From NCBI RefSeq assembly GCF_009746715.1, contig NZ_VRKW01000001.1, forward strand, positions 1-64,000: 64,000 nucleotides of DNA. Reading direction: 5' to 3'. How positions within the stretch are numbered: the stretch's first letter is position 1; each line of letters starts with the position of its first letter. Positions 45,838 through 54,319 of the stretch are shown piece after piece. Under the pieces are notes generated by a model. It was not told the DNA's origin. It saw only the letters and a program-made list of their open reading frames with translations, and made no database searches. A program made the translations under genes and the position numbers. The stretch comes from Ketobacter sp. MCCC 1A13808 (GTDB taxonomy: Bacteria; Pseudomonadota; Gammaproteobacteria; Pseudomonadales; Ketobacteraceae).

Positions 45838-47049
45838 CTACCCACCTTTATAGATTTTATAATTAGCGCGTCCGGCGTCTTTTGCCTGATATAAAGCCAC
45901 GTCAGCGCTTTTCACAATCGAGCTCACATTGTCGTTCCCGTCGGACATGGCAATTCCGATACTGGACGAGATGACCAGCTGCCTGCCCGCCAAAATCAAG
46001 GGCTCTGCAAACCCGTTTAAAATGCCCTGCGCGGTGATCTCGAGCTCTGCCTCTGACACACCGACCTGCAACACCGTGAACTCATCCCCACCGAGCCTGA
46101 AAGCGGTGGCATTCAACGGCAGTGCAGCCTCCAGACGCTTAGCTGCAGCCTTTAGCATCAGATCCCCGATATCGTGCCCCAACTCGTCGTTGACCTCTTT
46201 GAATTTGTCCAGATCAAGAAAAATCAGGCCCATTCTCTCACCACTGCGGCGGGCGTTTTCTAGCGCGAAGAGCAAACGTTCACTGAACATTCTGCGATTC
46301 GCGAGCTTCGTCAGCGGATCATAGTAGGCAAGTCGGGTTAGCTCCTCGTTATCTGCTTCAATTTTATTCAGCATGGCATTAAACGCCGCAATGGTTTCCC
46401 CGATTTCATCTTCGTTGGTGGTGGAGGCACGGATTGAAAAATTATTGTGTTCAGTGATTTTGCTGGCGACATCACCCAAATCAACAATAGGCTGATATAT
46501 AGCGCGTTGTAACCGCTGGGTTATCAGAAAGGCCGTAACCAAAGACACACTCAGAATGACGATACTCATCAATATCTGACTTTGTAATCGACGATCCAGA
46601 TCAATCAGGCTGGTGCGGACCATAACGGTGCCGATTTCCAAGTCATTCAATTCGATCTTTTGATAGGCATCAAGATAACCAAGGATAAAATATTCACCGG
46701 CTTTTTTCGGCTCTGGAGGGCAATCCGCATCCGTTTCAGAGCCACGGGCGACCTGGGCAAAAATTTGGTTGACTGAATTGTACATACACGCGAATTCAAC
46801 GGACTGCCGCACTAATAAGGACGTAAGATTGTCTTTGGCGCGCGCCTGGTCCCGAAAGCTAAGAGCAGCCGCGCTTCTGGAGGCGATCACCTGTACCAGT
46901 ATCGACATCTCTTCGGCAAGTATCTCCTTCTGCTTAATCCGGTCCAGAGTTAAAACACCCATACCGGTAAACAACAAGCCGATTGTACTTGTTAAAAGTA
47001 CAACGACGATCAGTTTTGTTTTAATTCTTAGTTTTCTGAATTCCATCAT
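45838..47049 (-). CDS. Membrane diguanylate cyclase of YfiN type (CHASE8-HAMP-GGDEF)
   Basis: 403 residues from the ATG at 47049; a TTG at 47091 is possible. Order: transmembrane helix (about 12-32), a periplasmic CHASE8-like sensor (about 33-155), a second helix, a HAMP domain (about 180-235), then GGDEF domain (240-400). The active site GGDEF is intact (FRLGGDEFTVL), with DLDKFKEVND metal-site and LAYYDPLTKLANRR entry motifs. The inhibitory RxxD site before it is absent. YfiN proteins make cyclic-di-GMP and are held inactive by periplasmic YfiR, and a YfiR-type gene lies 1.9 kb away, transcribed divergently. Confidence 0.87.
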   Translation of the reverse strand: MMEFRKLRIKTKLIVVVLLTSTIGLLFTGMGVLTLDRIKQKEILAEEMSILVQVIASRSAAALSFRDQARAKDNLTSLLVRQSVEFACMYNSVNQIFAQVARGSETDADCPPEPKKAGEYFILGYLDAYQKIELNDLEIGTVMVRTSLIDLDRRLQSQILMSIVILSVSLVTAFLITQRLQRAIYQPIVDLGDVASKITEHNNFSIRASTTNEDEIGETIAAFNAMLNKIEADNEELTRLAYYDPLTKLANRRMFSERLLFALENARRSGERMGLIFLDLDKFKEVNDELGHDIGDLMLKAAAKRLEAALPLNATAFRLGGDEFTVLQVGVSEAELEITAQGILNGFAEPLILAGRQLVISSSIGIAMSDGNDNVSSIVKSADVALYQAKDAGRANYKIYKGG

Positions 47050-47232
47050 AGCTGTATGATAGCGCACTCGATGATAGAAACGGTCAATCAATTCAATTGG
47101 TAGAACCCGATTGCAGAAAATAACACCAGCAACCGGATTTGACTAAACAAATAAGCAGATAAAAAATAGACTGACTGAGTATAAACAAATAATTTGTAAT
47201 TTGCGGTATTTTCAACTAATCCAATCGTCCCT
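47050..47232. promoter_or_regulatory. Divergent control region between the cyclase and the TpsB-YfiR operon
   Basis: An AT-rich region that must contain both promoters. A perfect palindrome ACAAAT-A-ATTTGT sits at 47185-47197, 36 bases before the tpsB start. The 10-mer AAACAAATAA occurs at 47145-47154 and again at 47183-47192. A TTGACT at 47139 is a possible -35 element. The two arrangements suggest an operator shared by the divergent genes; the regulator is unknown. Confidence 0.4.
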
Positions 47233-48954
47233 ATGGCAGATATAGCCCGCTTTGAACCACCTGCAGGGCGAAATTTCTGCTCCTATTTGATTCTGCACCT
47301 CTGTACTATTGTTACCCTTAGTGCACTATTAACCCCAGCAGCCTTTCCAGATAATCTGAGTCCCGCTGCAAAGATTAAAATCAATCCTGACGTTATTGAA
47401 AAAGCAGCCGAGGTAACCCTATCTCCCTCAACCGTGCCGGTGCATCAAAGAGCCAATTTTGTCGATGGTAAAGTCCTGATTAAGCGCATTGAACTGAAGG
47501 GCGATGCTCTGTTTCCGGAGTACGGCGTCACCCGGGACTATATCAATAACAAGATCCTTCGTACCTATCAGGGAATGGAGCCACTCATGTCCATTTCCGA
47601 TATGCACTACCTGGCGGACACTCTCACCAACGCTTATCATGAAAAAGGTTTGACCTTCAATCAGGTGTTTGTTGTTCCCGATGAAATCAAAAACGACACC
47701 CTGAGTCTGAATATTTTGGCGGGAAAGCTCAGTGAAATTCAGGTAAAAAATAACGAACTGTTTAATTCGGAACGCATTACATCTCCGTTTGAGCATTTGC
47801 TTGGCCAAGTTGTCTACGAACCCGCAATTTCTGAAGCCATGAAAAAAGCCAACAGTATTCCAGGTCTGAAAGTTTTTGGCTTCTTTTCGTTGGGCAACAA
47901 TCCGGGACAAACCCGGTTAAATCTTCACGTTCTGCAGGAGTCGGATCAGTCATTTTCCATTCGCAGCGATAATTTCGGCGTCAACAGCACCGGTATCTAC
48001 AGGCTTATAGGCCAATACACACAGTACAATATAAGCGGTAAAGGGGACACCCTGAGCGGCACCATCGTATCCACAAATGAATGGGGCAATCTATTCGGAT
48101 CGTTAACCTACCAAGCCCCGCACTTCGATGGAGGTAAGCTGGGGGCGACCTTCTATTCAAACCTGTTTGAAGTCACGGGCGACTTTCAGGACATTGGATT
48201 AAACGGCCACCTTGAGGCGCTTTCAGTCTTTGGCGAACATGACTTACTACGGCAAAATAACGCATTGGCTAGCCTGTCAGGAAGCGTATCCTATAAACAT
48301 TCAGTGATTGATAGTGACAAATTCGGCGATATCTTTGCTGATATTACTAATTACTTGATGCTGGATTCCGGCATCAACCTATTCTTAGTCAAGCCGGACG
48401 GAACCCAAAAACAATCCTTGAGTGTTTCGGCAAGCCTTGGTCAGATAACATCCTCCGACAATGAGAACTCGGATGATTCATTTGTCAGCGTTCACGTTTA
48501 TTATGGTCATCAGCTGCGCTGGATAGCCGACTCCCCTCAGAACTGGTCAACCGGTATCGATGTGGACCTGTATTACACGCCGGATCACCTGCCGGCGTCG
48601 GAACGTCAGGTCATGACCGGCCCCTATGCAGTAAGAAGCTATGAACCTGCACTCTTCAGCGCAGATTCAATGTTCAGGTTATCACTTCACCAGAATATGC
48701 ACTTGTGGAACGTTTATAAGCAAATAAATACACTGCCTTTTTTCTTTCTCGATTTCGCCGAGGGTAAGAAAATGGACGGTACTGACAATACGGCCTCGTT
48801 TCTTGGTGTTGGCATCGGTGTGGATTTTCTATTTAAATCCGCCTTCAATGCCAGGTTGACTTTAGGATTTCCAGTACAGGAGAAGCTCAGCCAGACGCTT
48901 CCCGATCCGGCTTCGGATGTAATGATATATGGATACGTGAACATCACGTTTTAA
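47233..48954 (+). CDS. TpsB outer-membrane transporter (ShlB/FhaC/HecB family)
   Basis: 573 residues. A signal peptide (cleavage after TPAAFA-like region, about residue 39) is followed by two POTRA domains (about 75-230: IKRIELKGDALFPEY, then LNILAGKLSEIQVKN), then a 16-strand barrel ending in the aromatic YVNITF. The long N-terminal helix of FhaC seems short here. It exports its TpsA partner, presumably the 414-residue protein encoded at 44535, across the outer membrane. The YfiR-like gene begins 14 bases after its stop, which strongly suggests an operon. Confidence 0.87.
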   Translation: MADIARFEPPAGRNFCSYLILHLCTIVTLSALLTPAAFPDNLSPAAKIKINPDVIEKAAEVTLSPSTVPVHQRANFVDGKVLIKRIELKGDALFPEYGVTRDYINNKILRTYQGMEPLMSISDMHYLADTLTNAYHEKGLTFNQVFVVPDEIKNDTLSLNILAGKLSEIQVKNNELFNSERITSPFEHLLGQVVYEPAISEAMKKANSIPGLKVFGFFSLGNNPGQTRLNLHVLQESDQSFSIRSDNFGVNSTGIYRLIGQYTQYNISGKGDTLSGTIVSTNEWGNLFGSLTYQAPHFDGGKLGATFYSNLFEVTGDFQDIGLNGHLEALSVFGEHDLLRQNNALASLSGSVSYKHSVIDSDKFGDIFADITNYLMLDSGINLFLVKPDGTQKQSLSVSASLGQITSSDNENSDDSFVSVHVYYGHQLRWIADSPQNWSTGIDVDLYYTPDHLPASERQVMTGPYAVRSYEPALFSADSMFRLSLHQNMHLWNVYKQINTLPFFFLDFAEGKKMDGTDNTASFLGVGIGVDFLFKSAFNARLTLGFPVQEKLSQTLPDPASDVMIYGYVNITF

Positions 48955-48968
48955 AACGGAAAATCAGC

Positions 48969-49553
48969 ATGCAGACGACACATAAGCTACGGATATTTAT
49001 TCCTGAATTGGTCACAGGCGTAGTGATATTAACCGTATTTAGTTGGGTGAATATGGCATCATCCGCAACCCGCAGCGACCTGGACCGGGCGCAGGAATAT
49101 CAGATTAAAGCACTCTTCCTGTATAACTTTGCAAATTTTGTTGAATGGCCCAGAGATGCTTTTTCAGATCAATCAAGCCCTCTCAAAATGTGCCTTTACG
49201 GTGCTGTCCCGTTTGGTGAGTTTCTGGATATCGTTAATGGAGTACAGGTCCGCGACCGCACGCTTCAGGTCATTCGCACGACGGACTATGCAAAAATACA
49301 AAGCGGCTGTCATATCCTGTTCGTAGGAATCGACCATCACACCGAACTGGATGCCTTTTTCCGCGAACTGAATCATCTCTTTGTCCTGAGCATCGGTAAT
49401 ACGGACGACTTTGCCCGAAAAGGCGGAGTGGTCAATATATTACGGACCTCGGATCAACAGCAGTTCGAAATTAATTTAAACAAAGCCATTGAAAACGGGT
49501 TGCTTATCAGCTCGGACCTGCTTAGTCTCGCACGAATTATTAATGACCGTTAG
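48969..49553 (+). CDS. YfiR-family periplasmic protein (DUF4154)
   Basis: 194 residues with an uncleaved anchor or signal peptide at the N terminus. The mature protein begins at a segment (YQIKALFLYNFANFVEWP) that is the family hallmark, followed by KMCLYGAVPFG and CHILFVGIDHH. Cys75 and Cys114 are present; the later cysteine pair of P. aeruginosa YfiR is not. In that organism YfiR represses the diguanylate cyclase YfiN in the periplasm. The same family is sometimes fused or linked to other exported systems. Here it sits behind tpsB and beside a YfiN-type cyclase. Confidence 0.87.
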   Translation: MQTTHKLRIFIPELVTGVVILTVFSWVNMASSATRSDLDRAQEYQIKALFLYNFANFVEWPRDAFSDQSSPLKMCLYGAVPFGEFLDIVNGVQVRDRTLQVIRTTDYAKIQSGCHILFVGIDHHTELDAFFRELNHLFVLSIGNTDDFARKGGVVNILRTSDQQQFEINLNKAIENGLLISSDLLSLARIINDR

Positions 49554-49586
49554 CGCCTTCACATTATTATGCACAGCGGCCATAGA

Positions 49587-51089
49587 CTAAGCGATTGTTT
49601 CCGGAATACGATCGAACCAGGGGTGTGCTTTCTCTAACTGAAAAGCCAATTGTAGCAATAACGGATCTTTCAGGCGGGCCGCCATAAATTGAATACCAAC
49701 GGGCAATCCATTGCGACTGAATTCAAGCGGTACCGACATAGCAGGTTGCCCGGTAATATTCGCCAACTGAGTGAATGGCACCTTATGTAACTGCGCCTCG
49801 CCCAGGTTATACAGGGTTTTCCGATTCAGATATTTCGACACACCCAACCGGGTAACCGCCGTAAGCAGTATTTCCTCGAGTTCGGTGCTTTGCATTGTAC
49901 CCAAATCAAAAGGCGGAACGGCCATCACCGGAGTCATCCAGATATCGTATTGCTCGTGGAAGCGGTCCATTACTTCGCTGAACCCTGCCCAGCAACGCCG
50001 CGAATTCAGATAATCTCCCGCCACCATTCCATTGCCAGCCTGATATAGAAAAAAAGACAGTGTCTCGACATTTTTTTTCACGAAGCGAACACCGAACTGG
50101 CGGATCAAATTATGAATATCTGCGTTTACATTAGCCAGGTAGATATCAAAATAACACTCCATAAGTTGACGCCCGTTTATTGGCGGGCTTGCTTCTTCCA
50201 CGTTATGCCCCAGATCGGCCAGCTTAGCGGCAGCCCGGGTAACGGCATCAATACAGTCCACATCCACCTCGCCGCCATAAAGCGATTGCGCAGAATAGGC
50301 GATACGCAGTGACTGCTGCAGCGGAATATCCGCAGCGGCTAAAAAATCAGGGGGTATTAACATCGGCACATGGGCTGACGCATCCGGCCCCATTGTACTT
50401 TTAAGCACAAGCAGGGAATCACGCACTGAGCGACACACCACATGCTCACTCACAGCACCATCCCAAGACTCATGCAACGGACCTATTGGATTCAGCCCTC
50501 GACTCGGTTTGAAGCCAAAGAGACCACAACAGGATGCCGGGATACGTATGGACCCCCCGCCATCACCGGCCGAAGCAATGGGAACAATCCCCGCGGCAAC
50601 CGCAGCGGCGGAACCACCACTGGAGCCACCAGGCGTTTTCAGCAGATTCCAAGGGTTATGTGTTGCGCCAAAGGCTCTAGGCTCCGTCGTCGCCAGTAAC
50701 CCGAATTCCGGGGTATTGGTTTTACCCATAATATTGAAACCCAGACGCACAAAACGGCTAACCATAGTCGACTTTTTACTAATAGGAATGCTGAGATAAG
50801 CGCTAGACCCGTTGGACGTGGGCACCCCCTCGATATCATTTAAAAGATCCTTCACCAAAAAAGGTACACCGGCCAACTTACCACTGTGCTGGGACGGCAC
50901 CGGCTGGTGGTTGGCCTGCTCCCGTGCGCGCTCATAAAGTGGACAATTTATTGCATTTATGTATGGATTGACCGTTTCTGCACGATCAATTGCGCACTCC
51001 AATACTTCCCGGGATTCAAAATCCCCCCGTTTAAGATGCTCAGCAATTGCGACCGCATCCATTTTGCGGTACTCAACGAACCTAATCAT
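49587..51089 (-). CDS. Amidase, amidase-signature family
   Basis: 500 residues. The catalytic Ser-Ser-Lys triad is visible: Lys in PFLVKDL, Ser in the glycine/serine-rich TPGGSSGGSAAAVAAG, and the nucleophile Ser in GDGGGSIRIPA. This family hydrolyses amides, from small acyl amides to the Gln of the tRNA amidotransferase; no tRNA amidotransferase partner genes (gatB, gatC) are adjacent, so a catabolic amidase is more likely. It starts directly after the stop of the voltage-sensor-like gene (TAA then ATG), a tight operon. Confidence 0.88.
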   Translation of the reverse strand: MIRFVEYRKMDAVAIAEHLKRGDFESREVLECAIDRAETVNPYINAINCPLYERAREQANHQPVPSQHSGKLAGVPFLVKDLLNDIEGVPTSNGSSAYLSIPISKKSTMVSRFVRLGFNIMGKTNTPEFGLLATTEPRAFGATHNPWNLLKTPGGSSGGSAAAVAAGIVPIASAGDGGGSIRIPASCCGLFGFKPSRGLNPIGPLHESWDGAVSEHVVCRSVRDSLLVLKSTMGPDASAHVPMLIPPDFLAAADIPLQQSLRIAYSAQSLYGGEVDVDCIDAVTRAAAKLADLGHNVEEASPPINGRQLMECYFDIYLANVNADIHNLIRQFGVRFVKKNVETLSFFLYQAGNGMVAGDYLNSRRCWAGFSEVMDRFHEQYDIWMTPVMAVPPFDLGTMQSTELEEILLTAVTRLGVSKYLNRKTLYNLGEAQLHKVPFTQLANITGQPAMSVPLEFSRNGLPVGIQFMAARLKDPLLLQLAFQLEKAHPWFDRIPETIA

Positions 51090-52091
51090 TTAGCCTCCCT
51101 GCGTTTTCCAACGCTGAACGCGGACCTCCGCTTTTATAACATCGATTGCATCAATCAGAACTCCGCGGGTGGCTTCGTTAAAACGGTCGCCCGGCTCCAA
51201 TAATTTGTGAATAACCCCGTCCAGTAATTCACCGACAATAACGTCTGTTTCCCGCTTGCCTAGATCCAGCATAAGTTGATCGACCACGCCATAAACAACA
51301 TCGCTGACGGTTTGGTTTATCACATCTACCAGTCTAGTTCCTAAAACCGGAACCGACTCCAATATCGCGACCTTCTTTTCATTTTCGATTGCGAATGCGA
51401 CCTTTTCTTCGATGTATCGTTTCAAAGCGTCCTGATTCGGTAAATAAACGTCTTTACTGATTTCGTTGATCTTGACCGTCAGCCAGTCCGATATAATATT
51501 CTGGCGCGGCAGCAAAACATCATTGAGGATCTTTTCAACCATTGGACTGCCCTGTTGAACTTCATCCTGAACACCGTTTAATACGTTCTCCACTACCCTG
51601 TCAGAAATTTCCTCCACCAGGATTCCATAGTATTTTTTGATGAATTTACCCAGCAATGAATTTGAAAAATCGATGATGCCATACTGTTGAAGACGGTAGA
51701 AAATCGATATTATTCTGAGTAACCTCAGCCACCGGAATGACCCCACCGGTATGCAGCCCAGCAGGTCGTACCAATGGGCAAAGGGATAGAAAAACCACCG
51801 GTAATAGGTCTTGTTTACAATAGCTACTGCCCACCTGACAGCGAATTCAAATATAAAGATGGAAACAAAGACCAGATCAATGGAAACAAAGTCGGGGTGA
51901 ACCTTGCTTTTATAGAACGCGACGAATTCCGGCGACACCAGAGCCAACCCCGTCCGTACTAATTCACTGCTAAATAATGAATCAAAGATGAGCCAGACTA
52001 AGTTGACAATGACCAATCCAATCATCAGCACATCGACAATCAACCAAATCGATTGATGGCTTTTTTTCAAATTTTCGATATTTACGTGCAT
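51090..52091 (-). CDS. Voltage-sensor-like four-helix membrane protein without a pore
   Basis: 333 residues. Four hydrophobic segments at about 16-40, 69-92, 98-115 and 119-137 have the pattern of an ion-channel voltage-sensor domain: S2 with Glu82 and Arg86 (FIFEFAVRW), S3 with Asp109 (HWYDLLG), and S4 with Arg at 120, 123, 126 and 133 (RWLRLLRIISIFYR). No pore helix, selectivity filter or S5/S6 follows; instead there are about 190 soluble residues rich in helix. The alternative is a truncated channel of the ion transport family. It is translated with the amidase. An AAGG ribosome site precedes the ATG. Confidence 0.6.
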   Translation of the reverse strand: MHVNIENLKKSHQSIWLIVDVLMIGLVIVNLVWLIFDSLFSSELVRTGLALVSPEFVAFYKSKVHPDFVSIDLVFVSIFIFEFAVRWAVAIVNKTYYRWFFYPFAHWYDLLGCIPVGSFRWLRLLRIISIFYRLQQYGIIDFSNSLLGKFIKKYYGILVEEISDRVVENVLNGVQDEVQQGSPMVEKILNDVLLPRQNIISDWLTVKINEISKDVYLPNQDALKRYIEEKVAFAIENEKKVAILESVPVLGTRLVDVINQTVSDVVYGVVDQLMLDLGKRETDVIVGELLDGVIHKLLEPGDRFNEATRGVLIDAIDVIKAEVRVQRWKTQGG

Positions 52092-52098
52092 AGGCCTT

Positions 52099-52128
52099 AC
52101 ATTGTAGATTCATTGATCAATCTAATGT
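52099..52128 (-). promoter_or_regulatory. Inverted repeat just upstream of the voltage-sensor-like gene
   Basis: ACATTGTAGATT on the plus strand pairs with AATCTAATGT, with a 2-base bulge; the loop contains the 8-bp palindrome TTGATCAA. It ends 8 bases before the start codon and directly precedes the ribosome site, so it may be an operator or a leader hairpin. It also lies downstream of the tetR gene and could reduce read-through. Confidence 0.4.
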
Positions 52129-52171
52129 ACCTAGCCGTGGATACGATGTCACTGTTGAATTTAAAGGCGAC

Positions 52172-52801
52172 TTAGTCGGGAAACAGAACACCAAAGATAA
52201 ATTGCTCCCGATTAAACCTGTCAGAGTCCTTCACTGACGGCAAGGACTGAGCCAGATTAGGCATAAGCAAAGGAAAAAAAGTTAGGCTAAGTAACGCTAG
52301 AAAAAAAGAATCGTTGTTATAGCGCTTAAGGTGGAGTGACTCACTCCGGGCTTTATCAAACAGCAGCTCAATCGCCAAATGGATATGTACAAAATGCTGC
52401 TGAAAATACGCTGATCTTTCGTTGTTTGTCGTACCCTCCCGCACTAACAGCCGGGCAAAATCCGGATGTTCAATAGAGACCTTAATAAAGCCCCGGACTA
52501 CGCGTTGAAATGACTTCAGATGATCATCACTTTGGGCAGCTTGAGACACGATTGGAAGGAGCTGTATCTGGTAATGCAACATAACCTGATCTGCAACGGC
52601 TTTCCAGATTTCAAACTTACTCCCAAAATGATGTCGGATGGTACCGTGAGCAATCCCGGAATGGGCCGCTATCTCCCTCAGCGTCGTCGTATCGTACCCG
52701 TTAACTGAGAATAACTCGGTCGCTGACGCAATAATTTCAGCCCTCGTTTTCTCTGCTACTTCAGCGCTCCGTTTGCCTTGTTTCCCGGAAGGTTTTTTCA
52801 T
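52172..52801 (-). CDS. TetR-family transcription regulator
   Basis: 209 residues from the ATG at 52801; an upstream extension of 14 codons is possible. The N-terminal helix-turn-helix is ATELFSVNGYDTTTLREIAA followed by SGIAHGTIRHHFGSKFEIW, a normal TetR domain (residues 25-72). The C-terminal ligand domain is not informative. It faces the PhlG-like gene across a 258-base gap with strong palindromes. In plant-associated pseudomonads a TetR regulator (PhlH) controls phlG; the arrangement here is reminiscent, which is inference. Confidence 0.86.
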   Translation of the reverse strand: MKKPSGKQGKRSAEVAEKTRAEIIASATELFSVNGYDTTTLREIAAHSGIAHGTIRHHFGSKFEIWKAVADQVMLHYQIQLLPIVSQAAQSDDHLKSFQRVVRGFIKVSIEHPDFARLLVREGTTNNERSAYFQQHFVHIHLAIELLFDKARSESLHLKRYNNDSFFLALLSLTFFPLLMPNLAQSLPSVKDSDRFNREQFIFGVLFPD

Positions 52802-52933
52802 ATATACGAGCTCTCTCGATTCATCGTTAGTCCATTCATACACACGTCAACTGAATGACCGTGCAGACACCACAGGCACCTATTTAGAGCCGGTCACTGC
52901 CGTTACCCCAAGCAAGCTGAACAGAAAGCTCTT

Positions 52934-52950
52934 TTATATCATAGATATAA
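52934..52950. promoter_or_regulatory. 17-bp perfect palindrome, candidate TetR operator
   Basis: TTATATC-ATA-GATATAA: 7-bp arms with a 3-base centre, placed midway between the tetR and PhlG-like genes. Length and symmetry suit a TetR dimer site. No regulator has been shown to bind it. Confidence 0.5.
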
Positions 52951-52990
52951 CGCGGTTATAGCCAGCAGCGATTGTCAGCGTATTCGAAGA

Positions 52991-53030
52991 TGTTGATTTA
53001 TACAATCCATGCGGATAATATAAATCGACA
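52991..53030 (+). promoter_or_regulatory. 12-bp inverted repeat upstream of the PhlG-like gene
   Basis: TGTTGATTTATA (52991-53002) and TATAAATCGACA (53019-53030) are complementary except for one T-G pair, with a 16-base spacer that includes a TATAAT-like GGATAA. It ends 29 bases before the start codon. It could be a second operator or a hairpin in the leader. Confidence 0.45.
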
Positions 53031-53059
53031 ATAATAATTCGTTACCCAGTGAGAAATCC

Positions 53060-54289
53060 ATGCTCAACAAACTGACCAATTTAATCAGAAAAATGCTGGT
53101 GATGTGCCTGCTACCCATGTCTTCTGTGCTATGGGCATCTGTCGGCCAACTTGATGGCTTTACAATGAACGGGTACAAAAACAGAACGGTGATTGAGCAG
53201 GAAATTAAAGGTATAAGTCCTGAAATGCTGGAATGGTGGTGGGACAATATCAATACCACAGAGCGCTACGCGTTGTGGCACTCCACTCATACCTCATTTG
53301 AATGGCTTAACCATCCTGCGCAACCAAACCACCTGGACTATTCAATAGGTGCATCCTACTTAGCCACCAACAGATTAGCCGACTTTGACATCATCACCAA
53401 AGTCACCCGTATCGATCCCTCCGTGGCAGAAAAAAAAGTGGAGTACGAACATTGGATGCTGTCGGAGATCGAGTTCGAAGGCTATGACCAACTCACCAAT
53501 CCTGGCTGGATTCTATATGAGTTCAAGGCCAATGAAGCCACTGACGGAATAGTCCTGCGCACGTCCTTCAAACTGCCCAACCAAATAGGATCGATTTTTC
53601 CTGGTTATTCCCAAGCATTGGCGCTTCAAATTCGAGAAAAAATGCAGAATCTGGCCGACTTTTTACCAGCGCTTTTTCAACAGGAATTTATCGAAGGCGA
53701 ACTGCTGACCCGCGGCAGCGTTGATCGATTCGTTTCAGGTTTTTTGGTTAGAAGCGTAATCGTTGACCAAGAGATAAAAGGGATAACTCCGGACATGCTG
53801 GATTGGTGGTGGGACAACATCAACACAACCAGCAGATACAAACGATGGCACCCCACTGCCCACGTCAGTTTCGAGTGGTTAACACCACCTTCGCAACCCG
53901 GCCAACTAGAATATTCAGTCGGAGCCGTTCAGCTGGTTTCGGAATATTTAGGGAAATATCGTTCTAATTTACTGATCACCTGGCTCGACCCCACAGAAGT
54001 GGCCGATGATGTTACCTATGATCACTGGGTATACGCAAAAACAGACCTGAAAGAACTGCGCGGTATTTTTCCCCAAAGAATGATCCATGAGTACACACTG
54101 AATAACACGGGAGATGGCATTTTTATGCGTTCCCGCTTTACTGTGCCTACCTTTCTGGATTGGGTTATGCCGGGCTTTTCAAAAGAACTCGGAAAACACG
54201 CCCAGCAGGAAATGCAGATGCTACAGTATTTCTTACCGGATTTATTCGCCAAAGAATACCTGAAAATACCATCAGCGAATCCGATCTAA
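53060..54289 (+). CDS. Exported tandem-duplicated PhlG (DAPG hydrolase)-like protein
   Basis: 409 residues with a signal peptide (MLVMCLLPMSSVLWA). Two homologous halves follow, about 40-212 and 230-402, sharing WWWDNINTT, SFEWL and FLP motifs. PhlG cleaves a carbon-carbon bond in diacetylphloroglucinol and binds zinc through His and Glu ligands, the last two in an HxxxE pattern. The second copy keeps His264/His268, His322, His343 and His380-x3-Glu384. The first has His74/His77 and His131, but Tyr153, Gln190 and Lys194 at the other places, so it is probably a non-metal copy. The substrate is unknown. The export of such a hydrolase is unusual, and the TetR gene alongside may control it. Confidence 0.72.
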   Translation: MLNKLTNLIRKMLVMCLLPMSSVLWASVGQLDGFTMNGYKNRTVIEQEIKGISPEMLEWWWDNINTTERYALWHSTHTSFEWLNHPAQPNHLDYSIGASYLATNRLADFDIITKVTRIDPSVAEKKVEYEHWMLSEIEFEGYDQLTNPGWILYEFKANEATDGIVLRTSFKLPNQIGSIFPGYSQALALQIREKMQNLADFLPALFQQEFIEGELLTRGSVDRFVSGFLVRSVIVDQEIKGITPDMLDWWWDNINTTSRYKRWHPTAHVSFEWLTPPSQPGQLEYSVGAVQLVSEYLGKYRSNLLITWLDPTEVADDVTYDHWVYAKTDLKELRGIFPQRMIHEYTLNNTGDGIFMRSRFTVPTFLDWVMPGFSKELGKHAQQEMQMLQYFLPDLFAKEYLKIPSANPI

Positions 54290-54319
54290 TAGCGACCTGA
54301 ACTTATGAGCCACCTGCGG

